Positions 6,519 to 13,467 of a stretch of DNA of 13,711 nucleotides are shown piece after piece (the stretch's first letter is position 1; each line of letters starts with the position of its first letter). The notes beneath the pieces were generated by a model that did no database searches, was not told where the DNA came from, and saw only the letters and a program-made list of their open reading frames with translations. Source of the stretch: GCA-001735895 sp964651385 (GTDB taxonomy: Bacteria; Pseudomonadota; Gammaproteobacteria; GCA-001735895); assembly GCA_964651385.1 (NCBI GenBank), contig CAZYYM010000092.1, positions 1-13,711 on the forward strand, read 5' to 3'. Made by a program: the position numbers and the translations under genes.

Positions 6519-9194
6519 TCACCCAGGCGTTTTTTCTTGTGGAAGCCACTGTTGTAAGCACTCCGATATATCAGTACGCCTGAACGGTTTAGTGACCACG
6601 TCGTTCATACCTGCTTGTTCACACAAGTTTCGATCATCGATAGAAGCGTTGGCAGTTAATGCGATGATCGTGATCGGGGGGTCATCACTGTCTTTTTCTA
6701 ACTGCCGAATAGCTGTAGTCGCCTCATAGCCATCCATTTCTGGCATACGACAATCCATGAATATCAGGTCATATGCTCCGGCCACAAATGCAGTAACCGC
6801 TTCTTTTCCATTATTGGCGACTTCAACAGACGGTCCCATTTTTGTTATGAATTTCTTTGCTATTATCTGATTGGGTATAACATCTTCTACTAACAGTATC
6901 GAAGCATTAAAACGTATTTCATCACTGTCCTTGGCCTTCTTAGCATCTTCAATGCTATGCTGCGTGACCAGGGCTTCCTTGGAATCATGCTCCAACATGG
7001 CTGATAGTACTGCGCGCATAGTTTCATAACGACTGAACTTGTCCAGATAAGCATCAAATCCGGCTTTTTTAAACAGGGACGCATCACCCTTTTTACCGGC
7101 TGATGATAAAGCCAGCAACTTAATATCACTGTTCTCTGGTACATTTCGAATTGCGACACCCAACTCCACACTACCAGGACCTGACATATTGTGCTCAAGA
7201 ACCACAATTTTATATGGCTCGCCGTTTTGCCTGGCTAGATGAAGACTATTTATAACGAGTGTCGGATCAGATAAAGTTGTGACGTTCAGACCCATATGTT
7301 CCAACAAACGCTTGAAAATTCTCAGATATTCAAGGCTATTGTCGACTAACAATAATTCTATTCCATCGAGTGAGTGAGCAATAAGAGGAACTGGTGCCTG
7401 GGCTCTAGCTAGCACACATTTTATCCGGAATGTTGACCCTTCATTAAAAACCGAATCCACACCAATTTCACCGCCCATCAATGTGACCAGTTTCTTTGTG
7501 ATCGCAAGCCCCAATCCAGTGCCACCATATTTTCGCGTAGTGGAGTTATCCGCCTGCGTAAAATCGTCGAACAATGTTCCCAGGGATTCAGGTTTTAAAC
7601 CGATTCCCGTGTCCTGAACTTCCAATCGTAGTTCCTCATCCCCGGCTTCATTATTATTGCAAGATATGCCCAGGCGAACATATCCTTCGTGGGTAAATTT
7701 AACCGAATTGCCGAGCAAATTAATGAGTACCTGGCGAAAACGGGATGGATCACCCATGAAATAGCGCGGGCAATCCGGATGGTAGTCAAAAATGAATTCA
7801 ATCTCTTTATCCAAATTGGCGCCGGCAATTAATTCTAAACTTTCCTGGCCAACACGCTCCATATCGAATGTTATATTTTCTAATTCTGTCATTTCCGCAT
7901 CAAGTTTCGAAAAATCAAGAATGTCATTTATTATTGACAATAAATTGTTACTGGATTGACTTATGGTACCGAGATAATCTTTTTGCTCATCGGTTAAACT
8001 GGTATCCTTGAGTAGTTGGGCCATACCCATAATGCCATTCATGGGTGTCCTAATTTCATGACTCATAGTAGCGAGAAAACGGCTCTTCGCAGTAGAGGCT
8101 TGCTCTGCCGCAACAACAGCCTGTTTCAGTTCCTGCTCTGCCCTTAACTTTTCCCGATAGTCCTGTACTACCCCTACCTTCCAGTTTTTACCTTGTTCGG
8201 CAGATACTAATGGGGCCAGTGACAATTGAACTGGAACATCATCACCCTGGCTGGTTATGAATGGAACCCATTGTGTTTTCAGCGCGACATTCTCATAGCC
8301 AGTTAGCTTGTCTTTATATAATTTGCTTATGGGTTTACCAATAAGTTCACTGGTATCGTATCCAAATATTTCGCAAAGCGTCTGGTTAACGGTCACCACG
8401 TTTTTGAATTCATCAATCACGAACAGGCCGTCACTCATAGAGTCCATAATGTTTTTGACATAATCCTTTGAGACTGTCGTACTACCCAAATTCTTACACA
8501 TCCAGTTGATCGCTGCGGCCAGTTGTGCCAATTCATCTCGACCCCGAACGGGCAATGTTATATTGAAATCACCATTTGCGATTTGTTTGGTCGCATCCCG
8601 CATAGATTGAATTGGAGCTACCATTTTTTTGGCACTGGTATTGGCTATAAGAATGCCTATAGCAAATAGCAGGGCGGAAAGAGCCACTAGCGTTTCTAGA
8701 CTCTCGTGTAGTTGTTTTATGGCCCTGACATTCGATAACTCGATGCGTATAAAGCCAATAATTTCCTGATTAGGAGGAAAAACGGGGGATGTAATGAGTA
8801 TATTATCCCCACTATATGATATTTCAGTATCAAGAGTTTTTTTAATTCTATTTAATACAGGCGTCAGTCCATCGAGTTCTTCGTCCTGCATTTCGTTTTC
8901 TTCGGTACCGTCACCTATTACCAGCCCGTCGACATCCAGTGCCCAAGCTTGCACCACATCAACATCTTCTCTAGCCAGGAATAGAAGTTCAGTTACCTGA
9001 TTGATTTTTAAATCATAAATCGGATCAATCAGTACCTTCGAAAGTAAATGGGCCGTAATTCGGGCTTTGACTATAATTTCTTCAAGTACTAATTCGCGTT
9101 GCTTTATAAAAGCCGCAGCTACAATTGCCACGCTAATCATAAAACTGATGCCCAGTGTGAAAGCCGCTAGTTTTGTTCTTACCGAAGCAAACAA
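6519..9194 (-). CDS. Hybrid sensor histidine kinase with two receiver domains
   Basis: This 891-residue inner-membrane kinase senses a periplasmic signal and feeds a phosphorelay. In order: membrane helix 1 (about 10-30); periplasmic domain (about 31-168); membrane helix 2 (about 169-186); HAMP (about 187-240); PAS (about 245-345); HisKA with phospho-acceptor H379 in FLATMSHEIRTPMNGIMG; HATPase_c with N box (RQVLINLLGNSVKFT), DTGIGL and GGTGLGLAI; a first receiver (about 612-735) and a second (about 765-885). The C-terminal receiver is complete: E770-D771, phospho-acceptor D814 in IFMDCRMPEMDG, T847 and K869. The first receiver has Glu (E667, in VVLEHNMSG) where the phosphorylated Asp should be, so it is a pseudo-receiver. 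There is no HPt domain and no DNA-binding output, so a separate HPt/regulator must exist elsewhere. The start is a TTG at 9192-9194 preceded by GGA; no better start is visible. It lies 37 bp after the PhnD-like gene, almost certainly co-transcribed. Confidence 0.93.
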   Translation of the reverse strand: MFASVRTKLAAFTLGISFMISVAIVAAAFIKQRELVLEEIIVKARITAHLLSKVLIDPIYDLKINQVTELLFLAREDVDVVQAWALDVDGLVIGDGTEENEMQDEELDGLTPVLNRIKKTLDTEISYSGDNILITSPVFPPNQEIIGFIRIELSNVRAIKQLHESLETLVALSALLFAIGILIANTSAKKMVAPIQSMRDATKQIANGDFNITLPVRGRDELAQLAAAINWMCKNLGSTTVSKDYVKNIMDSMSDGLFVIDEFKNVVTVNQTLCEIFGYDTSELIGKPISKLYKDKLTGYENVALKTQWVPFITSQGDDVPVQLSLAPLVSAEQGKNWKVGVVQDYREKLRAEQELKQAVVAAEQASTAKSRFLATMSHEIRTPMNGIMGMAQLLKDTSLTDEQKDYLGTISQSSNNLLSIINDILDFSKLDAEMTELENITFDMERVGQESLELIAGANLDKEIEFIFDYHPDCPRYFMGDPSRFRQVLINLLGNSVKFTHEGYVRLGISCNNNEAGDEELRLEVQDTGIGLKPESLGTLFDDFTQADNSTTRKYGGTGLGLAITKKLVTLMGGEIGVDSVFNEGSTFRIKCVLARAQAPVPLIAHSLDGIELLLVDNSLEYLRIFKRLLEHMGLNVTTLSDPTLVINSLHLARQNGEPYKIVVLEHNMSGPGSVELGVAIRNVPENSDIKLLALSSAGKKGDASLFKKAGFDAYLDKFSRYETMRAVLSAMLEHDSKEALVTQHSIEDAKKAKDSDEIRFNASILLVEDVIPNQIIAKKFITKMGPSVEVANNGKEAVTAFVAGAYDLIFMDCRMPEMDGYEATTAIRQLEKDSDDPPITIIALTANASIDDRNLCEQAGMNDVVTKPFRRTDISECLQQWLPQEKTPG

Positions 9195-9231
9195 TACAAC
9201 TATCCGAATCAGTTATTAATTATCGATAAGT

Positions 9232-10125
9232 CTATTTGTAGGCATTGGCTAAGTTTTTGAGGGGAATCATGGCTACGTCAACATTGGTTGGAAACTCATC
9301 AAATTTTCTGGTTTTTTCAAACTCCTTCAGCAACGCTTTTCCTTTCTCTGTTTTATTCATATCGATTAATGCCTTTTTAACCGCATTTGCAAGTACAGGT
9401 GACAGCTTGATTGAAAAGTTGACTACCTGCCTGGGCACGCTCACCGAGCGATATAAAATTTTCAATTGCTGTTTAAATTTTTCTTTCAGATTGTCAAACT
9501 TGATATTGTTGACTGCTCCCGCTGCGATAACACCCTTTCTTACCCATGTGACTGTATTTCGGTCATCATCGGTAAAAATATAACCCACCTCATTATCAGA
9601 GACATTAGCCTGGCGATTTGATTTTTCGTGCAAAACCATTCCCAGCTGCTGCATCGATGCTTTTGGAATGAAATAGGATGAGGTCGAAAACTCTTCCTCG
9701 AACCCTATCATTTTCCCCTGCAATTCTTCCAAATCGTTAATACCACTATCCTTGCGCACAAATATTACGCTATGGTACTCCTTGACCCCCTTTTTCCAGC
9801 GCCGTAAAACTATTTCGCTGGCGCCCGAACTGGCTAGTTTTATGCTTGGAAAAGGGCTATCCATGTATATTCCCACCTTTCCTGAAAGAATAAGTCTCGT
9901 CATTTCATCAATGCTGGAAGCAATTTTTAAATTCACCTTATCGATGCCGGCAGGTTTTAGTGCCTCTGACAAGTATTTGACCAGAGGTTGAAATTTTCTG
10001 ATTTCGCTTGCAGGCCGGCTGGAAATTGATCCCAAAGTAAGTGTTTCCGCGTAAGCAGTTGAGACTAAAATAGGAACAACAATCACGAATATTCGTTTTA
10101 AAACTGTGTTTGTAAAGAATTTCAT
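9232..10125 (-). CDS. PhnD-like periplasmic substrate-binding protein
   Basis: This 297-residue exported protein is of the phosphate/phosphite/phosphonate-binding (PhnD-like) type II periplasmic family. A signal peptide is clear: KR followed by a hydrophobic core IFVIVVPILVS and the site AYA before E27. The mature start LTLGSISSRPASEIRKFQPL is the family's first strand and helix. VGIYMDSPFPSIKLA, SVIFVRKDSGINDLEELQGK and GFEEEFSTSSYFIPKA form the ligand-cleft and hinge motifs, with the conserved serine pair in STSS. The ATG at 10125 follows a strong AAGGTGG ribosome site. No ABC permease or ATPase is beside it; the next gene is a hybrid histidine kinase. The inferred role is therefore signal reception for that kinase rather than transport, as seen for other solute-binding proteins paired with sensor kinases. 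The ligand is unknown; phosphonate binding is only the family label. Confidence 0.88.
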   Translation of the reverse strand: MKFFTNTVLKRIFVIVVPILVSTAYAETLTLGSISSRPASEIRKFQPLVKYLSEALKPAGIDKVNLKIASSIDEMTRLILSGKVGIYMDSPFPSIKLASSGASEIVLRRWKKGVKEYHSVIFVRKDSGINDLEELQGKMIGFEEEFSTSSYFIPKASMQQLGMVLHEKSNRQANVSDNEVGYIFTDDDRNTVTWVRKGVIAAGAVNNIKFDNLKEKFKQQLKILYRSVSVPRQVVNFSIKLSPVLANAVKKALIDMNKTEKGKALLKEFEKTRKFDEFPTNVDVAMIPLKNLANAYK

Positions 10126-10252
10126 TTTGCCACCTTTATAATTTTCATATTAACCTGGAAATATACCTTCAGCGAAGCGGGTAGATTTTCCATAAATAAT
10201 TGAATTGGGTATAACCGATCAAACTAATAGGTATTTTTATCCCGGAAAAAAA

Positions 10253-10729
10253 CTATTCCTCCTGACTATAGTTCGAATTCCGATAAAATGCATTGATATA
10301 TTGCTGCGCGTGCTTTGTTCCCGGGATTTTTTGGCTGGGTGAAGGATCACCATCGGGAGCGCCATGATTTATATGTAAAGTATTACGACTCGGCAGTTTA
10401 CGCAGAAGAAGTTGCTGGGTTACCGGGCTTCCATGGTTTCTCAGGGCAAAGGCTTCAGTATAATTAAAATCGAAATAGCTAATACTATTGTAAAAGTCAG
10501 AAGAACGGTTACCTTGTCGCTAATTAATCCTGACCTGATTGGACAAATGAACAATGGGAGGTAAGAGCGAAGCAATCATCCCTCTTCGGGGAGACTTGAT
10601 CAGCGAGGTTATGAAGTCTAGATGTCTAAAATGGTCTTTCGGTACATGATGCAACTCGGCAATCGAACTACTGTTGGGCTTTTCGTCGCCCCGGTCGGAA
10701 TGAGTATTTTCCGGAGACTGGTATTTTCG
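10253..10729 (-). pseudogene. Decayed unrecognised gene with internal TAG
   Basis: Within the 786-bp gap between the PhnD-like gene and marC, one minus-strand frame stays open for 158 codons apart from a single TAG at 10520-10522, and ends in TAG at 10253-10255. The upstream half (69 codons) contains SSSIAELHHVPKDHFRHLDF and GMIASLLPPIVHLSNQVRIN. The downstream half (88 codons) contains YFDFNYTEAFALRNHGSPVT and INHGAPDGDPSPSQKIPGTK. The composition is protein-like, rich in Pro, Asn and His. There is no good start: the downstream half has no ATG, and the ATG at 10577-10579 leads straight into the TAG. I recognise no family. A pseudogene is the simplest reading; chance openness of the frame is possible. 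The opposite-strand ORF at 10622-10843 is probably its shadow. Confidence 0.35.
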
Positions 10730-10876
10730 TTAAACGATCTTTGCAATCTATTTGTATTTCGATATCTATACGGAAGATTTCCGATTGAAATCTTGGGCCC
10801 GATTGATAATTTGTTACTCCCTGAAAAATCGCCTTACAGATAGTTGAGTTATTACTATTATCACCTGAGTATCGGG

Positions 10877-10882
10877 TATAAT
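10877..10882 (+). promoter_or_regulatory. Probable -10 box of marC
   Basis: A consensus TATAAT lies 30 bp before the marC start codon, which would give a leader of about 20 bases. No good -35 hexamer is found at 16-18 bp spacing, so the assignment rests on the -10 box and its position. Confidence 0.45.
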
Positions 10883-10911
10883 AGTCGCGTCTATTAATTT
10901 CGGAAAATGTT

Positions 10912-11547
10912 TTGACTGAAACATTCTTTGTCGCCTTCGCTACATTTTTCGCGACGATCGGGCCATTGAATATCGCGATTGGATTCGCTGCTTTGACCGC
11001 CAGTCAGGATAGTCGAAGCGCACGAAAAATGGCGTTAAAAGGAGTATTAATCGGCGCGTCACTACTCTTGTTGTTCGCTTTTGGCGGAGAGACACTACTG
11101 AAAAGTTTCGGCATTTCATTGTCGGCTCTGCGAATAGGTGGTGGAATTTTGCTGCTGTTGATCGGAATCGAGATGGCCTTTGCCCGTAGTTCCGGGGGGA
11201 CTTCAACGACCCGGGAAGAAACCCGCGAAGCAGAGCAAAAACAGGACATATCTATTTTTCCACTAAGCACTCCAATGATTGCCGGGCCAGGCGCAATGGG
11301 GGCCACCATTTTACTAATGGCGAATGCGCAAGGTAACCTGGCCGAGCAGACGACGGTCATCGGGTGCCTGCTGCTGATTGTTTTCCTTTGTTACGTAATG
11401 ATGTTACTGGCCTCGCCGTTGCAGAAAATATTGGGGATAACGGGCATGCAAGTGATTACCCGTATTTTTGGTGTATTGCTAACCGCCTTGGCGGTGCAAT
11501 TCATGATCGATGGTATTGCCAGTAGTGGCCTGTTGGCGAACGTCTAG
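10912..11547 (+). CDS. MarC family integral membrane protein
   Basis: This 211-residue inner-membrane protein of the MarC (NAAT/UPF0056) family has six predicted helices in two blocks. The first begins FFVAFATFFATIGPLNIAIG and includes LKSFGISLSALRIGGGILLL. The second follows a charged loop (about 95-112) and starts FPLSTPMIAGPGAMGATILL, carrying the conserved P-x-x-AGPGA motif, then ends ITRIFGVLLTALAVQFMIDG. Family members were once linked to multiple antibiotic resistance in E. coli, a link not upheld; transport of small amino acids has been proposed for some. The start is taken as TTG at 10912, because the only nearby ATG (10907-10909) is in a frame that stops at once, and GGAAAA lies at suitable spacing. 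It stands alone, reading away from the sensory operon. Confidence 0.9.
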   Translation: MTETFFVAFATFFATIGPLNIAIGFAALTASQDSRSARKMALKGVLIGASLLLLFAFGGETLLKSFGISLSALRIGGGILLLLIGIEMAFARSSGGTSTTREETREAEQKQDISIFPLSTPMIAGPGAMGATILLMANAQGNLAEQTTVIGCLLLIVFLCYVMMLLASPLQKILGITGMQVITRIFGVLLTALAVQFMIDGIASSGLLANV

Positions 11548-11620
11548 CAGCCGAGACAAATAGGCCGGGTTGCCAGATTTGGCACATAGCCGGTGATCGA
11601 GAATTGAAGCAAAGGAGGAC

Positions 11621-11790
11621 AAGGGGTCAAATATCATATTCATGCTTTATATTTTATACTACCCTCGACGGCCTGGTATCACTGTCAATCCTATGTTTCT
11701 ATGTCCAAATCGGCAGGGCATAAGTGCGATTTTTGATTGCCTTTTATAATTCGTTATTATTATTCTTGTCCCCCATATAATTTTTGACCC
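11621..11790 (+). repeat. Miniature repeat element, copy 1 (with inverted ends)
   Basis: Bases 11621-11772 match 12412-12563 over 152 bp with no gaps and about 10 differences by eye; the middle, about 85 bp from ACTACCCTCG to TTTTTGAT, is identical. In this copy the left end GGGTCAAATATCATAT (11624-11639) is echoed in inverted form at 11775-11790 (on the minus strand GGGTCAAAAATTATAT), giving near-perfect terminal inverted repeats around about 167 bp. That is the shape of a miniature non-autonomous element or a REP-type unit. It carries no convincing gene; the short ORFs crossing it on either strand follow from the repeat sequence. No target-site duplication is evident. Confidence 0.6.
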
Positions 11791-11870
11791 ACCCCCCCAT
11801 AATTCCTTAAATTTTGTGAGTGAAACGAACCACGCTTTGCGCATTCCGGCTGATTACTTTATTAATATTC

Positions 11871-12242
11871 TTATACATGCTGATCTATGAGAATAGGATT
11901 GCCATCTGGGTCAATAACAGAGAAGCTCGATGAACCTTTTTCTCCTGTAATGGAACACTCAGCTATTTCTATACCTTTAGACTTAAACTGCTCAAGCAAT
12001 TCGCGTACATCATCAAACGACTCAACATTTTCAGCAGTTTGATTCCATCCAGGGTTGAATGTCAGTATGTTTTTTTCAAACATCCCTTCGAATAAGCCAA
12101 TGTTTGTCTCTCCCTGTTTCATTATCAGAAAACCATGAGACTCTTCACCTGCAAACACTTCAAATCCAATATTTTCATAAAAGTCTTTTGATTTTTTCAA
12201 ATCTTTCACAGCCAAACTTATTGAGAAGCAACCTAGTTTCAT
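11871..12242 (-). CDS. Small VOC family protein lacking usual metal ligands
   Basis: This 123-residue protein has the VOC fold: CFSISLAVKDLKKSKDFYEN at the N-terminus (first module), TNIGLFEGMFEKNILTFNP, FDDVRELLEQFKSKGIEIAE and the terminal SFSVIDPDGNPILIDQH. The first-strand position normally holding His reads FSISLAV and the C-terminal Glu position reads ILIDQ, so the canonical metal site appears lost; a binding (resistance-type) rather than metal-enzyme role is likelier. Start ATG at 12242 is preferred over an in-frame GTG at 12270-12272, because it follows GAAGAAG and gives the usual N-terminus; the GTG lies in an attC-like palindrome. The gene is flanked on both sides by copies of the 152-bp direct repeat, suggesting it arrived or moves as a block. 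It is a different subgroup from the VOC gene at 6002. Confidence 0.82.
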   Translation of the reverse strand: MKLGCFSISLAVKDLKKSKDFYENIGFEVFAGEESHGFLIMKQGETNIGLFEGMFEKNILTFNPGWNQTAENVESFDDVRELLEQFKSKGIEIAECSITGEKGSSSFSVIDPDGNPILIDQHV

Positions 12243-12269
12243 AATCTTCTTCAGGGCCTCATTTTTGAA

Positions 12270-12335
12270 CACTAACGCCAGCTAAGATCAGAAAGCCGCG
12301 CCAGCGGCGAATCTGTGTAATTGGCCTGGTTAACT
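12270..12335 (-). other. attC-like palindrome upstream of the VOC gene (candidate)
   Basis: On the minus strand this 66-bp segment runs from AGTTAAC (12329-12335) to GTTAGTG (12270-12276), similar to the R'' (RYYYAAC) and R' (GTTRRRY) boxes of integron attC sites. Inside them GCCA pairs with TGGC, CAGA with TCTG, and a central GCCGC-TGGC-GCGGC hairpin is perfect, with an unpaired base and internal loops. The VOC start lies 28 bp beyond, normal for a cassette gene. Against it, the outer boxes fit the consensus imperfectly and no second attC follows the VOC gene. A 39-codon frame (12272-12391, beginning MRGERELRQFVLADSAMK) crosses the same bases and is the alternative reading. Confidence 0.25.
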
Positions 12336-12411
12336 GACTTCATTGCACTATCTGCCAGAACAAATTGTCTCAACTCTCTTTCTCCGCGCATTACATTTAA
12401 TGATAAGTTAT

Positions 12412-12563
12412 AAGGGGTCAAATATCATATTCTCGCTTTATATTTTCTACTACCCTCGACGGCCTGGTATCACTGTCAATCCTATGTTTCTATGTCCAAA
12501 TCGGCAGGGCATAAGTGCGATTTTTGATCGCCAATTATAAACCGTTAATATTATACTTGTCCC
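12412..12563 (+). repeat. Miniature repeat element, copy 2 (no right inverted end)
   Basis: This is the second copy of the 152-bp repeat found at 11621-11772, in the same orientation. It begins AAGGGGTCAAATATCATATT and stops matching after CTTGTCCC. Unlike copy 1 it lacks the inverted TTTGACCC end, so it is either truncated or the true repeat unit ends at CTTGTCCC. The two copies are 639 bp apart and bracket the VOC gene and the attC-like palindrome. Recombination between them would delete that block. Confidence 0.65.
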
Positions 12564-12608
12564 TCTTACTCATTTGCCTTGATCTATCCGCATCGAATGA
12601 TTTTTTCA

Positions 12609-12737
12609 TTACATAATGTCTCTTTTCATTTGTTCAAATTCTTTCTTCGCGATCTCAGCTTTGGCGTAGCGTATTTTTAATTATGACGATGAAAGTACTG
12701 TACTAATAGTGCGTTCGAATATCTGTTTGCTATTCAT
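12609..12737 (-). pseudogene. Remnant of a SHOCT-domain protein
   Basis: The minus-strand segment 12609-12680 encodes LKIRYAKAEIAKKEFEQMKR followed by DIM and a stop. This is a clear match to the short C-terminal SHOCT motif (LKxRYAxGEIxxEEFExMKxDL). Directly upstream in the same frame is TAA (12681-12683), preceded by only 18 codons from an ATG at 12737 (MNSKQIFERTISTVLSSS) that do not resemble the membrane or tail regions SHOCT proteins usually carry. The gene is therefore truncated or interrupted. It starts 13 bp after the yjdM stop. Confidence 0.5.
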
Positions 12738-12749
12738 TGGAAACAACAA

Positions 12750-13097
12750 TTAATCAGCAACCTTCTTCACAAACTCAGACTTCAAACCCATTTGACCGAT
12801 GCCGGGAATTTTGCAATCAATGTCATGGCCGTCAACTGCATCGGCTATAAACCGGATAGACTTAACCTTGGTGCCGATCTTTACCACACCGCCCCGGAAT
12901 TTAAGATCTTTGATAACAGTCACGGTATCGCCGTCTTTGAGTTCTGTGCCGTTGACATCACGAATGATTTTAACATCCGATGAGTCAGCACTTGAATTTT
13001 TCGCCCATTCGTAGGCGCATTCCGGGCAGATCAATAAAAAGCCATCTTCATAAACATAAGAGGATTGGCATTTGGGACAGGATGGAAATTCGCTCAT
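12750..13097 (-). CDS. yjdM: YjdM/PhnA-type zinc-ribbon protein
   Basis: This 115-residue protein has an N-terminal zinc ribbon with cysteines C7, C10, C24 and C27 (SCPKCQSSYVYEDGFLLICP and following), then a small SH3-like barrel beginning VIRDVNGTELKDGDTV-type sequence (here IIRDVNGTELKDGDTVTVIK) and ending DIDCKIPGIGQMGLKSEFVK. This is the standard YjdM layout and length. The E. coli member was once called PhnA and linked to alkylphosphonate use, but it is not part of the C-P lyase pathway and its role is unsettled. Start ATG at 13097 follows GAAAG. It lies 15 bp after the DUF167 gene, so the two are probably co-transcribed. No phosphonate gene is adjacent; the PhnD-like protein at 9232 is too far to imply a link. 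Confidence 0.9.
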   Translation of the reverse strand: MSEFPSCPKCQSSYVYEDGFLLICPECAYEWAKNSSADSSDVKIIRDVNGTELKDGDTVTVIKDLKFRGGVVKIGTKVKSIRFIADAVDGHDIDCKIPGIGQMGLKSEFVKKVAD

Positions 13098-13112
13098 GGT
13101 TATATCTTTCTT

Positions 13113-13379
13113 TTATGTTTTAATCTTGATTGTTTTTTCGCGTGATGTGTGGCCATGGGTGATCGTCAGGTTTGATTTGGCAACGTCCAAAGCCTTGGCC
13201 AGAAGCTTAATCACGGCCTTATTGGCCTTGCCGTCTTCGGGTGCGGCGGTCACATAGATTTTGTAAAGAACCGTACCATCTGGGCCGATTTCCTTTTTAA
13301 TGCGTTCGAACTTGGCCTTAGGCGTGACTTTGACACGCAGCATATCGGGTGGGTTCTGATAATCAAACAGATCAAGCAT
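13113..13379 (-). CDS. yggU: DUF167 (YggU) family protein
   Basis: This 88-residue small alpha/beta protein has the DUF167 hallmarks LRVKVTPKAKFERIKKE, KIYVTAAPEDGKANKAVIKL and a terminal region with THGHTSREKTIKI; A-x-P-x-D-G-x-A-N is the family signature. Biochemical function is unknown. The ATG at 13379 is preferred over one at 13397, because GAAGG lies 5 bases upstream and the start overlaps the stop of a preceding small ORF (ATGCTTGA). In many gammaproteobacteria yggU follows yggT near yggS/proC; here it is away from those partners and is followed by yjdM, suggesting an acquired or rearranged pair. Confidence 0.82.
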   Translation of the reverse strand: MLDLFDYQNPPDMLRVKVTPKAKFERIKKEIGPDGTVLYKIYVTAAPEDGKANKAVIKLLAKALDVAKSNLTITHGHTSREKTIKIKT

Positions 13380-13467
13380 GCAGGCCTTCGAGATCATAGC
13401 GGTAAGGATGGTTGGTGACGATCACATAAGCAAGCGGAGCGGCCTCCCATTTGATCTTGAGAGTCAC
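13372..13467 (-). CDS. Unrecognised small ORF overlapping yggU start
   Basis: A GTG at 13465-13467 opens a 31-residue frame beginning VTLKIKWEAAPLAYVIVTNH and ending YRYDLEGLHA, with its TGA inside the yggU start region (8-bp ATGCTTGA overlap). The same frame is open back to 13623 (83 codons), and its earlier part contains a hydrophobic run (VFIGTIVISVVVHLVFGRG) with no good start codon, so the short ORF may be the tail of a broken longer gene. AAGGG about 11 bases before the GTG is a weak ribosome site. No family is recognised. Confidence 0.3.
   Translation of the reverse strand: MTLKIKWEAAPLAYVIVTNHPYRYDLEGLHA

Noticed and set aside
10622..10843. 73-codon plus-strand ORF before marC
   Set aside because: It has no convincing ribosome site or recognisable motif and lies mostly opposite the longer minus-strand open frame, so it is more likely a shadow.
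11557..11600. TGCCA-GATT-TGGCA hairpin after marC as a terminator
   Set aside because: The stem is only 5 bp and no T-tract follows.
11659..11844. 61-codon minus-strand ORF ending in GLTVIPGRRG
   Set aside because: Most of it is the 152-bp repeat read in reverse; the second copy does not preserve an equivalent frame with a start, so it is not supported as a gene.
12343..12540. 65-codon plus-strand ORF through repeat copy 2
   Set aside because: It is an accidental frame across unique DNA and the repeat; copy 1 does not have the same start region.
11621..12563. CRISPR array
   Set aside because: Only two long (152-bp) repeats separated by a gene; no short regularly spaced repeats.
9232..13097. 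A phosphonate-use island (PhnD-like protein plus YjdM/PhnA)
   Set aside because: The two genes are about 2.6 kb apart with unrelated genes between, no C-P lyase or transporter genes occur, and YjdM is no longer regarded as a phosphonate enzyme.
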